DNA from: Treponema sp.
GTDB taxonomy: Bacteria > Spirochaetota > Spirochaetia > Treponematales > Treponemataceae
Assembly (NCBI GenBank): GCA_017469785.1
Contig: JAFUFU010000012.1
Span: 1 to 57,462 of the forward strand
Direction of reading: 5' to 3'
DNA length: 57,462 bases
Shown: in pieces, positions 25,697 through 34,043 of the stretch
Position numbering within the stretch: the first letter of the stretch is position 1
Layout: each line of letters begins with the position of its first letter
Notes under the pieces: generated by a model
Database searches by the model: none
Told to the model about the DNA's origin: nothing
Seen by the model: only the letters and a program-made list of their open reading frames with translations
Translations under genes and position numbers: made by a program

Positions 25697-27220
25697 ATGA
25701 CAACTTTTAAATTTTTCGTTCCATTGATTTTTACGACGACATATCTGGGTATTTTCTTTCTCCGCGTTTTCCATTACGGATTCATTTACGAGCGGCCGAG
25801 CGCAATCATTTTCGAGTGCATTCCCACAGTCTCAATCTCTTTCTTTCTGATTCTGGGCTGCGCAATCGTCGAAAAGCCGATTCTTGCCCGATTCGACAAA
25901 GTGATCCGAAAAGGCAAGAAAGACAAAGATTCCATCACAAAAGAAGATGTGGCCATTGCCATGGATTCCTACAAGAAATTCGACATTGCGATTGCCGCAG
26001 GTGACGCAATCGGATTTCTTTTGGGAGCAGGCTCTACGGCAATTATTGAGTCGGTAAAAGGCATAGTGTCCTTTGAGCCGCTTGTATTCCTTATCATAGA
26101 GCTTCAAAGCGTGGGCGTTGGATTTTTGTGCTATACCTTGAATGTATTTTTGACAAAGAAAATCCTCATGGCTAACAAAATGCGTGAAGTGGGAATCACG
26201 GTAAGCAGCAATCTCTCAAAAAATCTTACGGTTGCCATCGCAACCTGCGTATATATTTCACTCATGAATATGATTACCGTTCCAATTAATCTCATAAAGC
26301 ACCCCGGCGAGCACGGATTTGAGAAATTTTTGATTTACGCCCTCATCGGCGCCCTTCTTACAGGAGCGGTATGTTTTGTCATCTACTCGCTCCTAATAAA
26401 GAAAATCCAGAGAACCGAGCGTGAAACAAGCATGAAGCTTCTGGAAGAGACAGAAACCCTTGCAAACGCGACCAAAAAAAGCGCCGAGACAAGCCAGAAC
26501 CAAAGCACGGCTGTCAAGGAGATTGTCGCCACCATGCAGGATTCTACCCTTCTGGTGGGAAACATCAGCGAAAAAATCAAGCATGTGACAAGCCTTGCGG
26601 AAAAATCCCTGGAAGCGGTCATGAGCGGCAAGGAGTCTTTGCAAAAGAATGTAAGCGAACTTCTGAGCATAAAAAACACGAACCAGCTTACAATCGAAGG
26701 AATAAAGGAACTCAACAAAAAAATCGCCAGCATTTGGGATATTGTAGCGATTATCAATGTGGTTGCGGATCAGACAAAAATCATAGCTTTCAACGCGGAG
26801 CTGGAGGCCTCAAGCTCGGGGGAAGCGGGAAAGAATTTCCACATCGTCGCAACCGAAATCCGCCGCCTCTCAGACAACATCATTGACAGTCTTAAGGAAA
26901 TCAAGGAAAGAATCACTGAGATTCAAAAAACATCGGACTTGCTTATCCTTGACAGCGAAAAAGGAACGAGACAGATTGACTCAGGCTACGAAAGCGCCCA
27001 GAGCCTTGAGACAGGTTTTGAGAGCATCATGGCCTCATCAAACAGCACGGCAGACAGCTCTCACGAAATTCAGGATTACGTAGGTCAGTTTACAAGCTCC
27101 AGCGAGCAGATTTTCATTACGTTGAAGCAGATTGCAGACGGAATCGAAAATCTTTCGGCTGTCACGGCAAACATTTCCAATTCATCGGAGAATGTCCGCC
27201 ACATAGCGAGCCTTCTGTAA
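25697..27220 (+). CDS. Methyl-accepting chemotaxis protein with multi-TM membrane domain
   Basis: 507 residues from the ATG at 25697, preceded by AGGAGAG. The N-terminal ~240 residues hold about six hydrophobic segments and no large periplasmic domain, so the ligand is sensed within or near the membrane, or the protein senses a membrane or energy state. The rest is a signalling domain with tip DQTKIIAFNAELEASSSGEA, related to but clearly more diverged than the tips of the two receptors upstream. It lies 17 nt after the cyclase gene and probably ends the operon. No strong terminator was found in the 17-nt gap before the convergent FIST gene. Confidence 0.88.
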   Translation: MTTFKFFVPLIFTTTYLGIFFLRVFHYGFIYERPSAIIFECIPTVSISFFLILGCAIVEKPILARFDKVIRKGKKDKDSITKEDVAIAMDSYKKFDIAIAAGDAIGFLLGAGSTAIIESVKGIVSFEPLVFLIIELQSVGVGFLCYTLNVFLTKKILMANKMREVGITVSSNLSKNLTVAIATCVYISLMNMITVPINLIKHPGEHGFEKFLIYALIGALLTGAVCFVIYSLLIKKIQRTERETSMKLLEETETLANATKKSAETSQNQSTAVKEIVATMQDSTLLVGNISEKIKHVTSLAEKSLEAVMSGKESLQKNVSELLSIKNTNQLTIEGIKELNKKIASIWDIVAIINVVADQTKIIAFNAELEASSSGEAGKNFHIVATEIRRLSDNIIDSLKEIKERITEIQKTSDLLILDSEKGTRQIDSGYESAQSLETGFESIMASSNSTADSSHEIQDYVGQFTSSSEQIFITLKQIADGIENLSAVTANISNSSENVRHIASLL

Positions 27221-27237
27221 AAAAGTTCCGAAGCCGC

Positions 27238-28377
27238 CTATTCGCCGATTACGATGCTTACAAGAGTCTGGTTACAGTTAAAGCGGCCGAACTGCTCTCC
27301 GTAGCTTGAGAATCCGCAGTATTTGGGGAAATAACGGCCAAAGCGCCCGAGGACTTCATTTACGAGAGATTTTTGATTGAAATAAATCGTACGCAAGATA
27401 CAGTTCACGAGGATTACAGCACCAGGCTTTGGAATGTTCTCGCTGATTGCTTTGCATGTCGCTTCGGCCAGGCTTGAGATTTCGCCTTCTTTGAGGAGTT
27501 CGACGAAAGAGCCTGGAGCAACCTTACAGTACATGTTCATCGTGCCGTCCTCGTTGAAGCCAGCGATTGAGGAAATGTACATATCTCCATAAAGACGGCG
27601 ACCGAAAGGATATACCAACTGGGCGTTATTTACTTCCTTTTCGCTGATTCCAAGGACTTCCGCGTAGCGTTTCTGTGGAACCTCACCGTCAATGCTTATG
27701 ATTTTTCTGGTATGGACATCAGCATCAGTAATTTTCATGAGCTTGCCCATAGGGGTAAAAAGATTTTCCTTGCGGATATCGAATTTACACTGCGTGCGCA
27801 CGAAAAGAATCACAGCGCCTTCACTGGTAATATCACCATTGTATGAGACATAAGTCTGCTTGAACCGAAGGTCGTCCCCCGCGCTTCCGCCTGCAAGGAT
27901 AAAGTCCTCGTTTTTGATGATTGCATAAAAAAGAGCCGTCAGAACCTCTTCCGCGTTACAGAGCCCGTTCACGAAAGAGAAGGCAAAGGCATCCTTGTGG
28001 CAGTCCGGCGAGCCAGGATTTATGCCGATTTTGCGGGCCGCGTCCTCAACTGTCTTTACGCCGAAAATATTGAATTTATCAACGTTGTTGATGAGTACGC
28101 CAGAAACCCATGTCTTGTTGCAGGAAAGGGCCGTGGCAACGATGGAATGCTGCACAAAGCCCTCGCCCTGTATTATTTCACCTGAAGTTGATGTACCGAT
28201 TACTTCGCAATCAGGATAGCGCTCTTTAAGGGATGCAGACAAAGCATGAAAATCATAATTTACAGAGGCAAAAAAAATAAGCGCTATGTAATTATTGCTG
28301 GGAGGAAGTTTTGCGCATATTTCATCGACCGCATTTGAGACAATCGGATTATATGAGATAGCTGTTTCCTGTTTCAT
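27238..28377 (-). CDS. FIST-domain sensory protein
   Basis: 379 residues with the FIST N-terminal region (ALIFFASVNYDFHALSASLK, CEVIGTSTSGEI, then FILAGGSAGDDLRF) and the FIST_C region with GAVILVNCILR near the end. FIST proteins are cytoplasmic ligand-binding modules, often next to chemotaxis genes, and are thought to sense small molecules such as amino acids. No output domain is attached, so a partner is needed; the convergent chemosensory operon is the obvious candidate. There is no Shine-Dalgarno before the ATG and the -10 element ends only 6 nt upstream, so the mRNA is likely leaderless. Confidence 0.85.
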   Translation of the reverse strand: MKQETAISYNPIVSNAVDEICAKLPPSNNYIALIFFASVNYDFHALSASLKERYPDCEVIGTSTSGEIIQGEGFVQHSIVATALSCNKTWVSGVLINNVDKFNIFGVKTVEDAARKIGINPGSPDCHKDAFAFSFVNGLCNAEEVLTALFYAIIKNEDFILAGGSAGDDLRFKQTYVSYNGDITSEGAVILFVRTQCKFDIRKENLFTPMGKLMKITDADVHTRKIISIDGEVPQKRYAEVLGISEKEVNNAQLVYPFGRRLYGDMYISSIAGFNEDGTMNMYCKVAPGSFVELLKEGEISSLAEATCKAISENIPKPGAVILVNCILRTIYFNQKSLVNEVLGRFGRYFPKYCGFSSYGEQFGRFNCNQTLVSIVIGE

Positions 28378-28383
28378 TCTTAT

Positions 28384-28412
28384 ATTGTCGCATTGATATT
28401 GAAAAAAAGCAA
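28384..28412 (-). promoter_or_regulatory. Promoter of the FIST gene, leaderless type
   Basis: Minus strand: TTGCTT (28412-28407), 17-nt spacer, GACAAT (28389-28384), and the ATG A at 28377. The expected transcription start falls on or next to the start codon. Confidence 0.5.
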
Positions 28413-28450
28413 ATTCAAAACAATCGGAACAGGAAGCAGACTGGCCTGAC

Positions 28451-28849
28451 TTATTTTAGCGACTCCCTTGCTTTTTCCGCCTTGAGTTTGTTTGAGTAGA
28501 TTTTCACCGTACTTGATGGAACCCAACCCTCTTCAATGGCGTACCAGAGCTCTTTTTTTTCGTCTTTTTCGCCCTTGTCTACGATAATCGTGCGATTTCC
28601 CTTGATTTCGTAAAGCTCTCCCTTCCTGAAGGAAGCGATGGTTGCGAATTCATAACCGGCCTCTTTGTGACAGGCAACATAAGGATCTGAAATCAAAGCC
28701 CAGCTTATCCGGGGGGAAAGCTCTTCCGGCGCGATGTCCGGCATTTTCACTTGTCCGCCGTTTTTCATGCAGGAAAGAAGCAGGAAACAAAAGGAGAATA
28801 AAAAAAAGACGGCAGATAAACTTCTGACAATTTTTGCTCTTGAAATCAT
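28451..28849 (-). CDS. Small lipoprotein, SH3-like
   Basis: 132 residues from the ATG at 28849, which overlaps the mutT stop as ATGA; the ATG at 28867 lies deeper in mutT. Signal peptide with a long hydrophobic core (AVFFLFSFCFLLLSC) and a lipobox LLLSC. The mature part (ISDPYVACHKEAGYEFATIASFRKG in two halves, ELYEIKG, and EEGWVPSSTVKIYSN near the end) resembles a bacterial SH3 domain, with the typical 'GWV' strand. SH3-like lipoproteins often bind peptidoglycan or other envelope partners; the exact role here is unknown. Its pairing with mutT is probably only operon convenience. Confidence 0.65.
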   Translation of the reverse strand: MISRAKIVRSLSAVFFLFSFCFLLLSCMKNGGQVKMPDIAPEELSPRISWALISDPYVACHKEAGYEFATIASFRKGELYEIKGNRTIIVDKGEKDEKKELWYAIEEGWVPSSTVKIYSNKLKAEKARESLK

Positions 28850-29253
28850 TTTTTGCCTGCGACCCATTTCATGACATCAGCGTAAATGAGCATGTCAGAA
28901 TCAACGAAATTGAGAGTTGGAATTTCAGCCGGGAAAGCCCATCTGTACTCCGTGTGCTCGGTGAGCCTGTATTTTTGCGCGATTCCGTCATGAGGCACAG
29001 TGATTTCGTAGGCATGAAGGGCCACCTGCTGACCATTATGGATAAAAAAAGTCTCCGTGATTTTTTCGCCTACAGTAACCTTCACGCCGAATTCTTCCTC
29101 AAATTCGCGGACGATTGCTTTTTCGTCAGACTCTCCCTCTTCTACCTTGCCGCCGGGGAATTCCCAGCGGTTTCCCATCTGACCCGTTGGATTCCGGTGC
29201 GCAATCAGTATTTTTTCGCCGTCAAAGGCAATGCAAGCAATTGATGTTTTCAT
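28846..29253 (-). CDS. mutT: NUDIX hydrolase, MutT-type
   Basis: 135 residues from the ATG at 29253 (GAGG 5 nt upstream); a longer reading to 29358 has no RBS and crosses a repeat. The Nudix box is complete: GG-KVEEG-E-SDEKAIV-REFEEEFGV. The start (KTSIACIAFDGEKILIAHR) and GNRWEFPGGK fit the MutT/CTP-pyrophosphohydrolase group that clears 8-oxo-dGTP or related nucleotides. First gene of a two-gene unit with the SH3-like lipoprotein. Confidence 0.85.
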   Translation of the reverse strand: MKTSIACIAFDGEKILIAHRNPTGQMGNRWEFPGGKVEEGESDEKAIVREFEEEFGVKVTVGEKITETFFIHNGQQVALHAYEITVPHDGIAQKYRLTEHTEYRWAFPAEIPTLNFVDSDMLIYADVMKWVAGKK

Positions 29254-29274
29254 GACTTCCTCACTATCTATTAA

Positions 29275-29306
29275 AGCACAGATTATCACAGATGTACACA
29301 GATTAT
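29275..29306. repeat. Short tandem CACAGAT-type repeat
   Basis: Three near-copies of a 10-11-mer (CACAGATTAT, CACAGATGTA, CACAGATTAT) in the gap between mutT and the HAD gene. This belongs to a widespread intergenic repeat class of unknown function; a related inverted form is at 30021-30094. Confidence 0.5.
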
Positions 29307-29323
29307 AAATTTTATTCTGGCAC

Positions 29324-29986
29324 TCATTTCTTTGCAGAAGACAAGACTTCCGCCACAACCTTGAGGTTCCCGCAAATTCTCCAGGCTTTTTCTTTCATTT
29401 CGGCGTCAGGCTGGATCAAGTCTGGAACCATGATACACCTGATACCCGCAGCGAAAGCCGAGCGCACGCCGTTGGGACTGTCTTCGATTGCCACACATTC
29501 AGCCGGAGAAAGAGAGAGGGATGAAGCTGATTTCAAATAGATTTCCGGATCAGGCTTTGAATGCTCGACCATATCCCCGGTTGTAAGGGTCTCAAAATAA
29601 TCGAAGATTCCGGCGTTTTTGAGCTGGGGATGCACTTTTACAGCCCGCGTTGAACTTGCCAGGGCAAGACGGAAGCCGGCTTTTTTCAGGGAGTCCAGGC
29701 ATTCAGTTACGAAAGGCATCTTTTTAAGGCCTTCTTCCCTTTCGACCACATCAAAAAGCTCGCTGGTGCGCTCACGGAAAGCCAGGGCGTCTTTTTCGCC
29801 GGGAAAATACTTTGAAAGACGCCGCACCGTATCCGGGCGGTTCAGGCCAACACACTCCATAAAAATACTCTCGATGCCGGCCAGCCCGCACTCCCCGGCA
29901 GCCCTATACCAGCAGATTTTAGTAACGCTCTCAGTATCTAAAAGAACGCCGTCCATATCAAACAAAACGGCCTTAATGTTTTCCAT
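29324..29986 (-). CDS. HAD-superfamily phosphatase, beta-phosphoglucomutase-like
   Basis: 220 residues. Motif I is FDMDGVLLDTE with catalytic D10 and D12; a helical cap follows; motif II is ALASST; motif III/IV is KPDPEIYLKSA with EDSPNGVRSA. This is the subfamily that includes beta-phosphoglucomutase and 2-deoxyglucose-6-phosphatase, so it acts on a small phosphorylated sugar or nucleotide, but the substrate cannot be read from sequence. There is no Shine-Dalgarno; TATAAT at 29998-29993 ends 6 nt before the ATG, which suggests a leaderless mRNA. Confidence 0.87.
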   Translation of the reverse strand: MENIKAVLFDMDGVLLDTESVTKICWYRAAGECGLAGIESIFMECVGLNRPDTVRRLSKYFPGEKDALAFRERTSELFDVVEREEGLKKMPFVTECLDSLKKAGFRLALASSTRAVKVHPQLKNAGIFDYFETLTTGDMVEHSKPDPEIYLKSASSLSLSPAECVAIEDSPNGVRSAFAAGIRCIMVPDLIQPDAEMKEKAWRICGNLKVVAEVLSSAKK

Positions 29987-29992
29987 GGGGGA

Positions 29993-29998
29993 ATTATA
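29993..29998 (-). promoter_or_regulatory. -10 element just upstream of the HAD start codon
   Basis: Perfect TATAAT on the minus strand. The usual 6-8 nt to the transcription start lands on the ATG at 29986, and the sequence between them (TCCCCC) has no ribosome-binding site. Confidence 0.5.
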
Positions 29999-30020
29999 TC
30001 AAATTGCCAAGAAAAAAAAC

Positions 30021-30094
30021 AGACGCGGATGCACGCAGAGAAACACGGATACCGTGAAAAACAATATCTGTGCCTGTCCGCGTTTATCCGCGCC
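30021..30094. repeat. Inverted repeat of CGCGGAT/ATCCGCG type
   Basis: A ~30-nt arm (30021-30051, beginning AGACGCGGATGCACGC) is repeated in inverted orientation at 30065-30094 (ending TTTATCCGCGCC) with about 70-80% matching, so the transcript could form a long imperfect hairpin. It lies between the lolA-like gene and the HAD gene, both on the minus strand, and may serve as a terminator for the first. It resembles dispersed intergenic repeats of many bacteria. Confidence 0.5.
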
Positions 30095-30116
30095 TAAAAA
30101 ACAGCATTATGCTTTA

Positions 30117-30908
30117 TTACTTGCCTGTCGTAAGATAGTCCGTGGTGAAGAATCGGTCTGGAATCGGCTGGTCAATCTTAAGATTTCCAAGTTTCATGAT
30201 TGAGGCATGCTTTTTCTGCACGTTGGTCATGACATTCTCTGTAGGGATATTGTAAACATGTCCGCCGTTGCCAGTCATCTGCGTAATAGATTTGATTTCG
30301 TTGACTTTGAGCAAGTTGCCCTTTTTGTCGTACAGCTCGATGTAAGTCGGAATCCATGAATCTTTTGTAACCCATGAGATTCTTTTTGAATATTGGCTTG
30401 ATTTCGGGTCTTTCGGGATTGACTCAACCACATACAAATCCTTGAAGTTGCCCTTGTCCTCGCTCTCCTTGAGCAGTTTGTGGGTATCCTCATCGACTTC
30501 GCGGCTGCTCATATCGTCATAAGAAAAATCAGTTCCCACGAAAGACTTTTCACCATCGCTTGCGGCAATTCGGCGCGTGTTTTTAAGGTCTGGAAGATAA
30601 ATCCACTTGTCATCGTCCTTTCCTTCATTTTCTTTTACCAAAAAGCGGGTGTTCGCAACTTTTGCAGGTGAAAGGAAAACCATGGTCATGTCAGTAAGAC
30701 CATTCTTGCAGCGTCCGTATTCACCGACTTTACGTGTCTCCTCAACCTTTCCGTCTTTTGTGAGAGTGAGAAGAACCGCCGCCTGAGTGAAGTCCGGCTT
30801 CTGTCGGTCATAGACTTTCTGCATGATTTCAGTCCCGTCAATTGCGAAAGCGGAAGATCCCATTACAAGGCCAAGAGCCAGCACAGCCAGAGTTTTTGTA
30901 AGTTTCAT
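30117..30908 (-). CDS. Periplasmic LolA-like lipid/lipoprotein carrier, copy 1
   Basis: 263 residues. Cleavable signal peptide (MKLTKTLAVLALGLVMGSSAFA). The mature protein fits the 'outer membrane lipoprotein-sorting' family related to LolA: it opens with EIMQKVYDRQKPDFTQAAVLLTL, then MVFLSPAKVANTRFLVKE, DDKWIYLPDLKNTRRIA, KSFVGTDFSYDDM and a late SKRISWVTKDSWIPTYIELYD. These proteins have a curved sheet that carries acyl chains across the periplasm; members paired with MMPL pumps probably move lipids rather than lipoproteins. RBS AGGAGG is strong. Its promoter overlaps a 31-bp box shared with the MMPL pump gene, so the two are probably co-regulated. Paralogue at 34599-35414. Confidence 0.85.
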   Translation of the reverse strand: MKLTKTLAVLALGLVMGSSAFAIDGTEIMQKVYDRQKPDFTQAAVLLTLTKDGKVEETRKVGEYGRCKNGLTDMTMVFLSPAKVANTRFLVKENEGKDDDKWIYLPDLKNTRRIAASDGEKSFVGTDFSYDDMSSREVDEDTHKLLKESEDKGNFKDLYVVESIPKDPKSSQYSKRISWVTKDSWIPTYIELYDKKGNLLKVNEIKSITQMTGNGGHVYNIPTENVMTNVQKKHASIMKLGNLKIDQPIPDRFFTTDYLTTGK

Positions 30909-30965
30909 ATATATACCTCCTGTGGAGCGACCCTCGGCGAAGGCTATGCCTGAGCCGCTTCCTTA

Positions 30966-31001
30966 ATTATATCCGTTCAAATAATTAAACCAACAAACAA
31001 A
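30966..31001 (-). promoter_or_regulatory. lolA-like gene promoter overlapped by ArsR-type box, copy 1
   Basis: Minus strand: -35 TTGGTT (30993-30988), 16-nt spacer, -10 TATAAT (30971-30966). The stretch 30971-31001 matches 34050-34080 at 27 of 31 positions. The core GTTCAAATAATTAAAC is an imperfect palindrome. A repressor bound here would block RNA polymerase. Confidence 0.6.
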
Positions 31002-31027
31002 GATTAAGTTACATCTTTTCGGGGTTT

Positions 31028-31102
31028 TAGGGGCAAAGCCCCTAGGAGAAGGGGGTGTGGGTGAAAGCAAGGCTTGAAGCCCAGGGGGAAGGCTTTCCCC
31101 CT
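31028..31102. repeat. Cluster of three GC-rich palindromes
   Basis: TAGGGGC-AAA-GCCCCTA (31028-31044), GGCTT-G-AAGCC (31071-31081) and AGGGGGAA-GGCT-TTCCCCCT (31083-31102), all with perfect arms. They lie between the stop of the MMPL gene (31117) and the promoter of the downstream lolA-like gene, so they can act as RNA hairpins that stop transcription or protect the pump mRNA 3' end. No T-run follows, so a simple intrinsic terminator is not certain; a mobile repeat element is the alternative. Confidence 0.5.
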
Positions 31103-31116
31103 CACCCCTTTATTTC

Positions 31117-33984
31117 TCACCTCTCATTCCTGATTTTCTCTTTGTAAGCCTCTTTTTCTTCCTTAGACCACATGAATTTCGGATCGAAGGCGTTCAGAAG
31201 CCCCGGAATAATCGTCATTGCCAGCATTGAGCTTGTGAACATGACGACGGCAACCAGGATTCCGATATAGCGTAAGATGATGAACTTAGAGAATACCAGC
31301 ACCAGGAAGCCTAAGCCCACGGCAAGCGCATTCGTTACGATACCTTTTCCGCTGGAATTGAATGTTTTCTTGGTGACCTCCTCGCTGTCGCCGCTCTTTT
31401 CGCGCTCGTGCTGGTAGGTCTCCATGAAGTGAATCGTATAGTCGATACCGACGCCGATAGCGATTGAAGAGACGATACTCGTACACAAGTCCAGTCGGAT
31501 TCCAGCAAAGCCCATGACCATGAAGTTCATGAAAATTACGAGGCCGAGGGGAATGGCTCCGATAATGCCGGCAAGGGGCGACTTGAATGAAAGGGCTATG
31601 ATGATGAATACCATAACCAGAGAGAATACGATTGAGACCATCTGACTGTTGATGACGAGATTGCTCATAGTGTATTCAAGTGCGGCGCTTCCAGTTGGCT
31701 CCACAGTGTATTTGTCCGTAGGGAAATATTTGGTCACGTAGTCATTGATGTCATCGATGAGGGCGCCCGTGTCCACGGTAGAATGAGTGCGCAGCTGAAT
31801 CTGGGTACGGATTGCCTTAGGATTCGTCATATCGTCGGCGAATCTGGTGATTGCATCGCTGGAAAGAAGATAGAGATACTGAGTGACCAAGTTAGAAAGA
31901 TTCTCCCGGCTGGTAACAAGATACTTCTCCACATCGTATGGAACCTCATAGTATGCCAGACCGTTGTAGTTCAATTCACGCTCAAGCTCCCGCACGACAG
32001 CATTGGCGCTTGCTTTCTCTCCTCCGGCAGCGGCATAGGCCCGGTTCATCATCTCAAGGATATCCTTGACTTTTGCAGGCGAGTCAAGGATATCAGCGCT
32101 CTCTGACTCAAGGCCGTTTGTGCCGGCAACAGGAACATGCATGACCTGATTCATCCGCTTGATGAAAGTTGTGAATGAAACGATTTTACCGATTTCGGGA
32201 TGCTTTGCCGCAAGATAATTCTGCAAGTCATCCACCGCGTGAAGGATTTCCGGGTCAGTGAGGGAATAATACTGTTTGACAGGCTCTGCGTCAGCGGTAT
32301 TCTCTGAAGAAGAGGCAGGCTCATCGAAAGAAGAGAAGTCAAAGTCACCGAAATCCTCGGAAGCAAGGCTTGTATCTGCGCCCAAATCGCTTCCCAGCGC
32401 GGGAGTGTCAAATTCTGAGAAATCAAAGTCTCCGAAAGCCATATCCTCGCCCTCAGAAGGGACAGAAGCCTCCGGGATTTCCTTGCCCCGGACAACGACG
32501 TACATGCTGTTCGAGCCGGAGAGCGTCTCATCGACATAGGCCAGGTCCTGGCGGAATTTGCTTGTTCCGGGGAAGTAATTCACCATGGCCGTATCAACGA
32601 CAAGGAGTTTGACTCCGATAGAAGAAATGATGACAATTGCAAGAACGAGAATCAGAAGGCGGGGCTTTGTTCCGGCAAAGAAGTGGTAAATTGAATAGAG
32701 AGTGCTTGCATTAGCCTCATCCTTTGTCTTTCCTCCCCGGCGGGCAAGCTCATGCTCCAACCGCAGGCGGATTTTTGTGGAGAGGCGGTTCTTGTTCTTC
32801 CAGTGCTTTCCAACGACTTTAACCGGAGTGACATAAAGAAGCGCCGGAATCAAGGTGACTGAAAGAATCAGCGCGAAAGCAACGCCTGACGCCGCAAAAA
32901 TCGAGAATGAGCGCAAGGGGCGCAATGGACTTGATACATTCGAGATGAAGCCAGCGATAGTGGTGACAGCCGCAAGAAGAACCGCCACCCAAACGTCTTT
33001 AAGGGCAAACTCAATGGCCTCCGAATGTTTTTCCCTGGTGATTTCGCCTTCGATTTTATCAAGACCAATGTAATAGTGAGTCATGACATGAATTCCGTAA
33101 GCCGAGCCGCAGGCAATGAGACAGACAGGAATCATGCTGCCGATGATTGTGAAAGAGAAGCCCAGCAGACAGAGCAGACCGACAGACCAAACCGTGCTGA
33201 CTAAGACCGTGACAAGGGGGAGAAGGGTTCCGCTCCATGTATGGAAAGAAAAATAGAGTGAAAGCAAAACGATAAGGGCTACGAAAGGAATCAAGTTGAT
33301 GAGGTCGCTCATGAGGAAGTCCCGGGCATCGTGAGACATGACGGGGTCTCCGAAATACCGGACTTCCAGATCAGAGCCATCAAGCTCCTCCTCACAAATC
33401 TGCTTGATTTCGGCAAGAATTTCGTTCTGGGTGTCAGCGGGGAGCTCCTCACCGTCCTCGGTTGAGGCGGTCACGGTAATCATCATCTGGGTGGCCTTGA
33501 AATCATCGTTTACGATAACCCGGTTGTACATTTCCTGCCAGTCGATTATTTCCTGTTTGATTGTGCGCATTCCGTCAGCGGAGAAGGAATATTCGTCATC
33601 CTCACCCAAGAGGCTCGAAGCCTTGAGCGTCCCCTCGCCGTCCTCGCTGATTTCGCCGTGAATGAAATCAATGTTGGAGAGGGAATCAATGTTCTCGACA
33701 TACTCCACCCTCTCAACGCGGTCGGTAATTCTCTTGACAACATTGACATACTCAGGCGTGAGGATGGTCGCGCCCTTCGTCTCAAGGGAAATTCCCAGCA
33801 TGAGCATTGAGCCGAAGGTATCCTCTGTCTTGAGCATGAGCTGGTAGGAATCATCATCCTTCGGCATGAAGGTACGGCTCGTATTCTCGATTTTGATTGT
33901 ACGAAGCTGCCAGCCAAAAAAAACTGTAATGGCCACGCAAAGCATGATAATAAGCCAAGAGCATTTCAGCATTTTCTTAATCAT
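31117..33984 (-). CDS. MMPL/RND-family exporter
   Basis: 955 residues with the two-fold RND layout: TM1 (about 8-27), first periplasmic loop, TM2-6 (about 225-380), TM7 (about 435-455), second periplasmic loop, TM8-12 to about 930. Sequences such as GSAYGIHVMTHYY and SIAIGVGIDYTIHFMETYQHE are typical of the MMPL/HpnN branch, which exports lipids such as hopanoids or siderophore-like molecules. Residues ~510-567 in the second loop form an odd acidic, Phe-rich insert (FGDFDFSEFD and FGDFDFSSFD). It diverges from an ArsR-type regulator and is flanked by two LolA-like genes and an outer-membrane barrel, suggesting a complete envelope export path. Cargo unknown. Confidence 0.9.
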   Translation of the reverse strand: MIKKMLKCSWLIIMLCVAITVFFGWQLRTIKIENTSRTFMPKDDDSYQLMLKTEDTFGSMLMLGISLETKGATILTPEYVNVVKRITDRVERVEYVENIDSLSNIDFIHGEISEDGEGTLKASSLLGEDDEYSFSADGMRTIKQEIIDWQEMYNRVIVNDDFKATQMMITVTASTEDGEELPADTQNEILAEIKQICEEELDGSDLEVRYFGDPVMSHDARDFLMSDLINLIPFVALIVLLSLYFSFHTWSGTLLPLVTVLVSTVWSVGLLCLLGFSFTIIGSMIPVCLIACGSAYGIHVMTHYYIGLDKIEGEITREKHSEAIEFALKDVWVAVLLAAVTTIAGFISNVSSPLRPLRSFSIFAASGVAFALILSVTLIPALLYVTPVKVVGKHWKNKNRLSTKIRLRLEHELARRGGKTKDEANASTLYSIYHFFAGTKPRLLILVLAIVIISSIGVKLLVVDTAMVNYFPGTSKFRQDLAYVDETLSGSNSMYVVVRGKEIPEASVPSEGEDMAFGDFDFSEFDTPALGSDLGADTSLASEDFGDFDFSSFDEPASSSENTADAEPVKQYYSLTDPEILHAVDDLQNYLAAKHPEIGKIVSFTTFIKRMNQVMHVPVAGTNGLESESADILDSPAKVKDILEMMNRAYAAAGGEKASANAVVRELERELNYNGLAYYEVPYDVEKYLVTSRENLSNLVTQYLYLLSSDAITRFADDMTNPKAIRTQIQLRTHSTVDTGALIDDINDYVTKYFPTDKYTVEPTGSAALEYTMSNLVINSQMVSIVFSLVMVFIIIALSFKSPLAGIIGAIPLGLVIFMNFMVMGFAGIRLDLCTSIVSSIAIGVGIDYTIHFMETYQHEREKSGDSEEVTKKTFNSSGKGIVTNALAVGLGFLVLVFSKFIILRYIGILVAVVMFTSSMLAMTIIPGLLNAFDPKFMWSKEEKEAYKEKIRNER

Positions 33985-34000
33985 TCTAAAAACTCCTTGT

Positions 34001-34028
34001 ATTATAGAAAGACACGAATTACTTGCAA
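34001..34028 (-). promoter_or_regulatory. Second candidate MMPL promoter
   Basis: Minus strand: TTGCAA (34028-34023), 16-nt spacer, TATAAT (34006-34001), close to the RBS (AAGGAG) of the MMPL gene at 33984. It lies downstream of the box at 34050-34080 and would escape direct blocking of its own -35/-10. Confidence 0.4.
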
Positions 34029-34043
34029 TTCGGCAAAGAATCG

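Noticed and set aside
29253..29358. Extended mutT reading from 29358
   Set aside because: Passes through the CACAGAT repeat and overlaps the HAD gene with no RBS.
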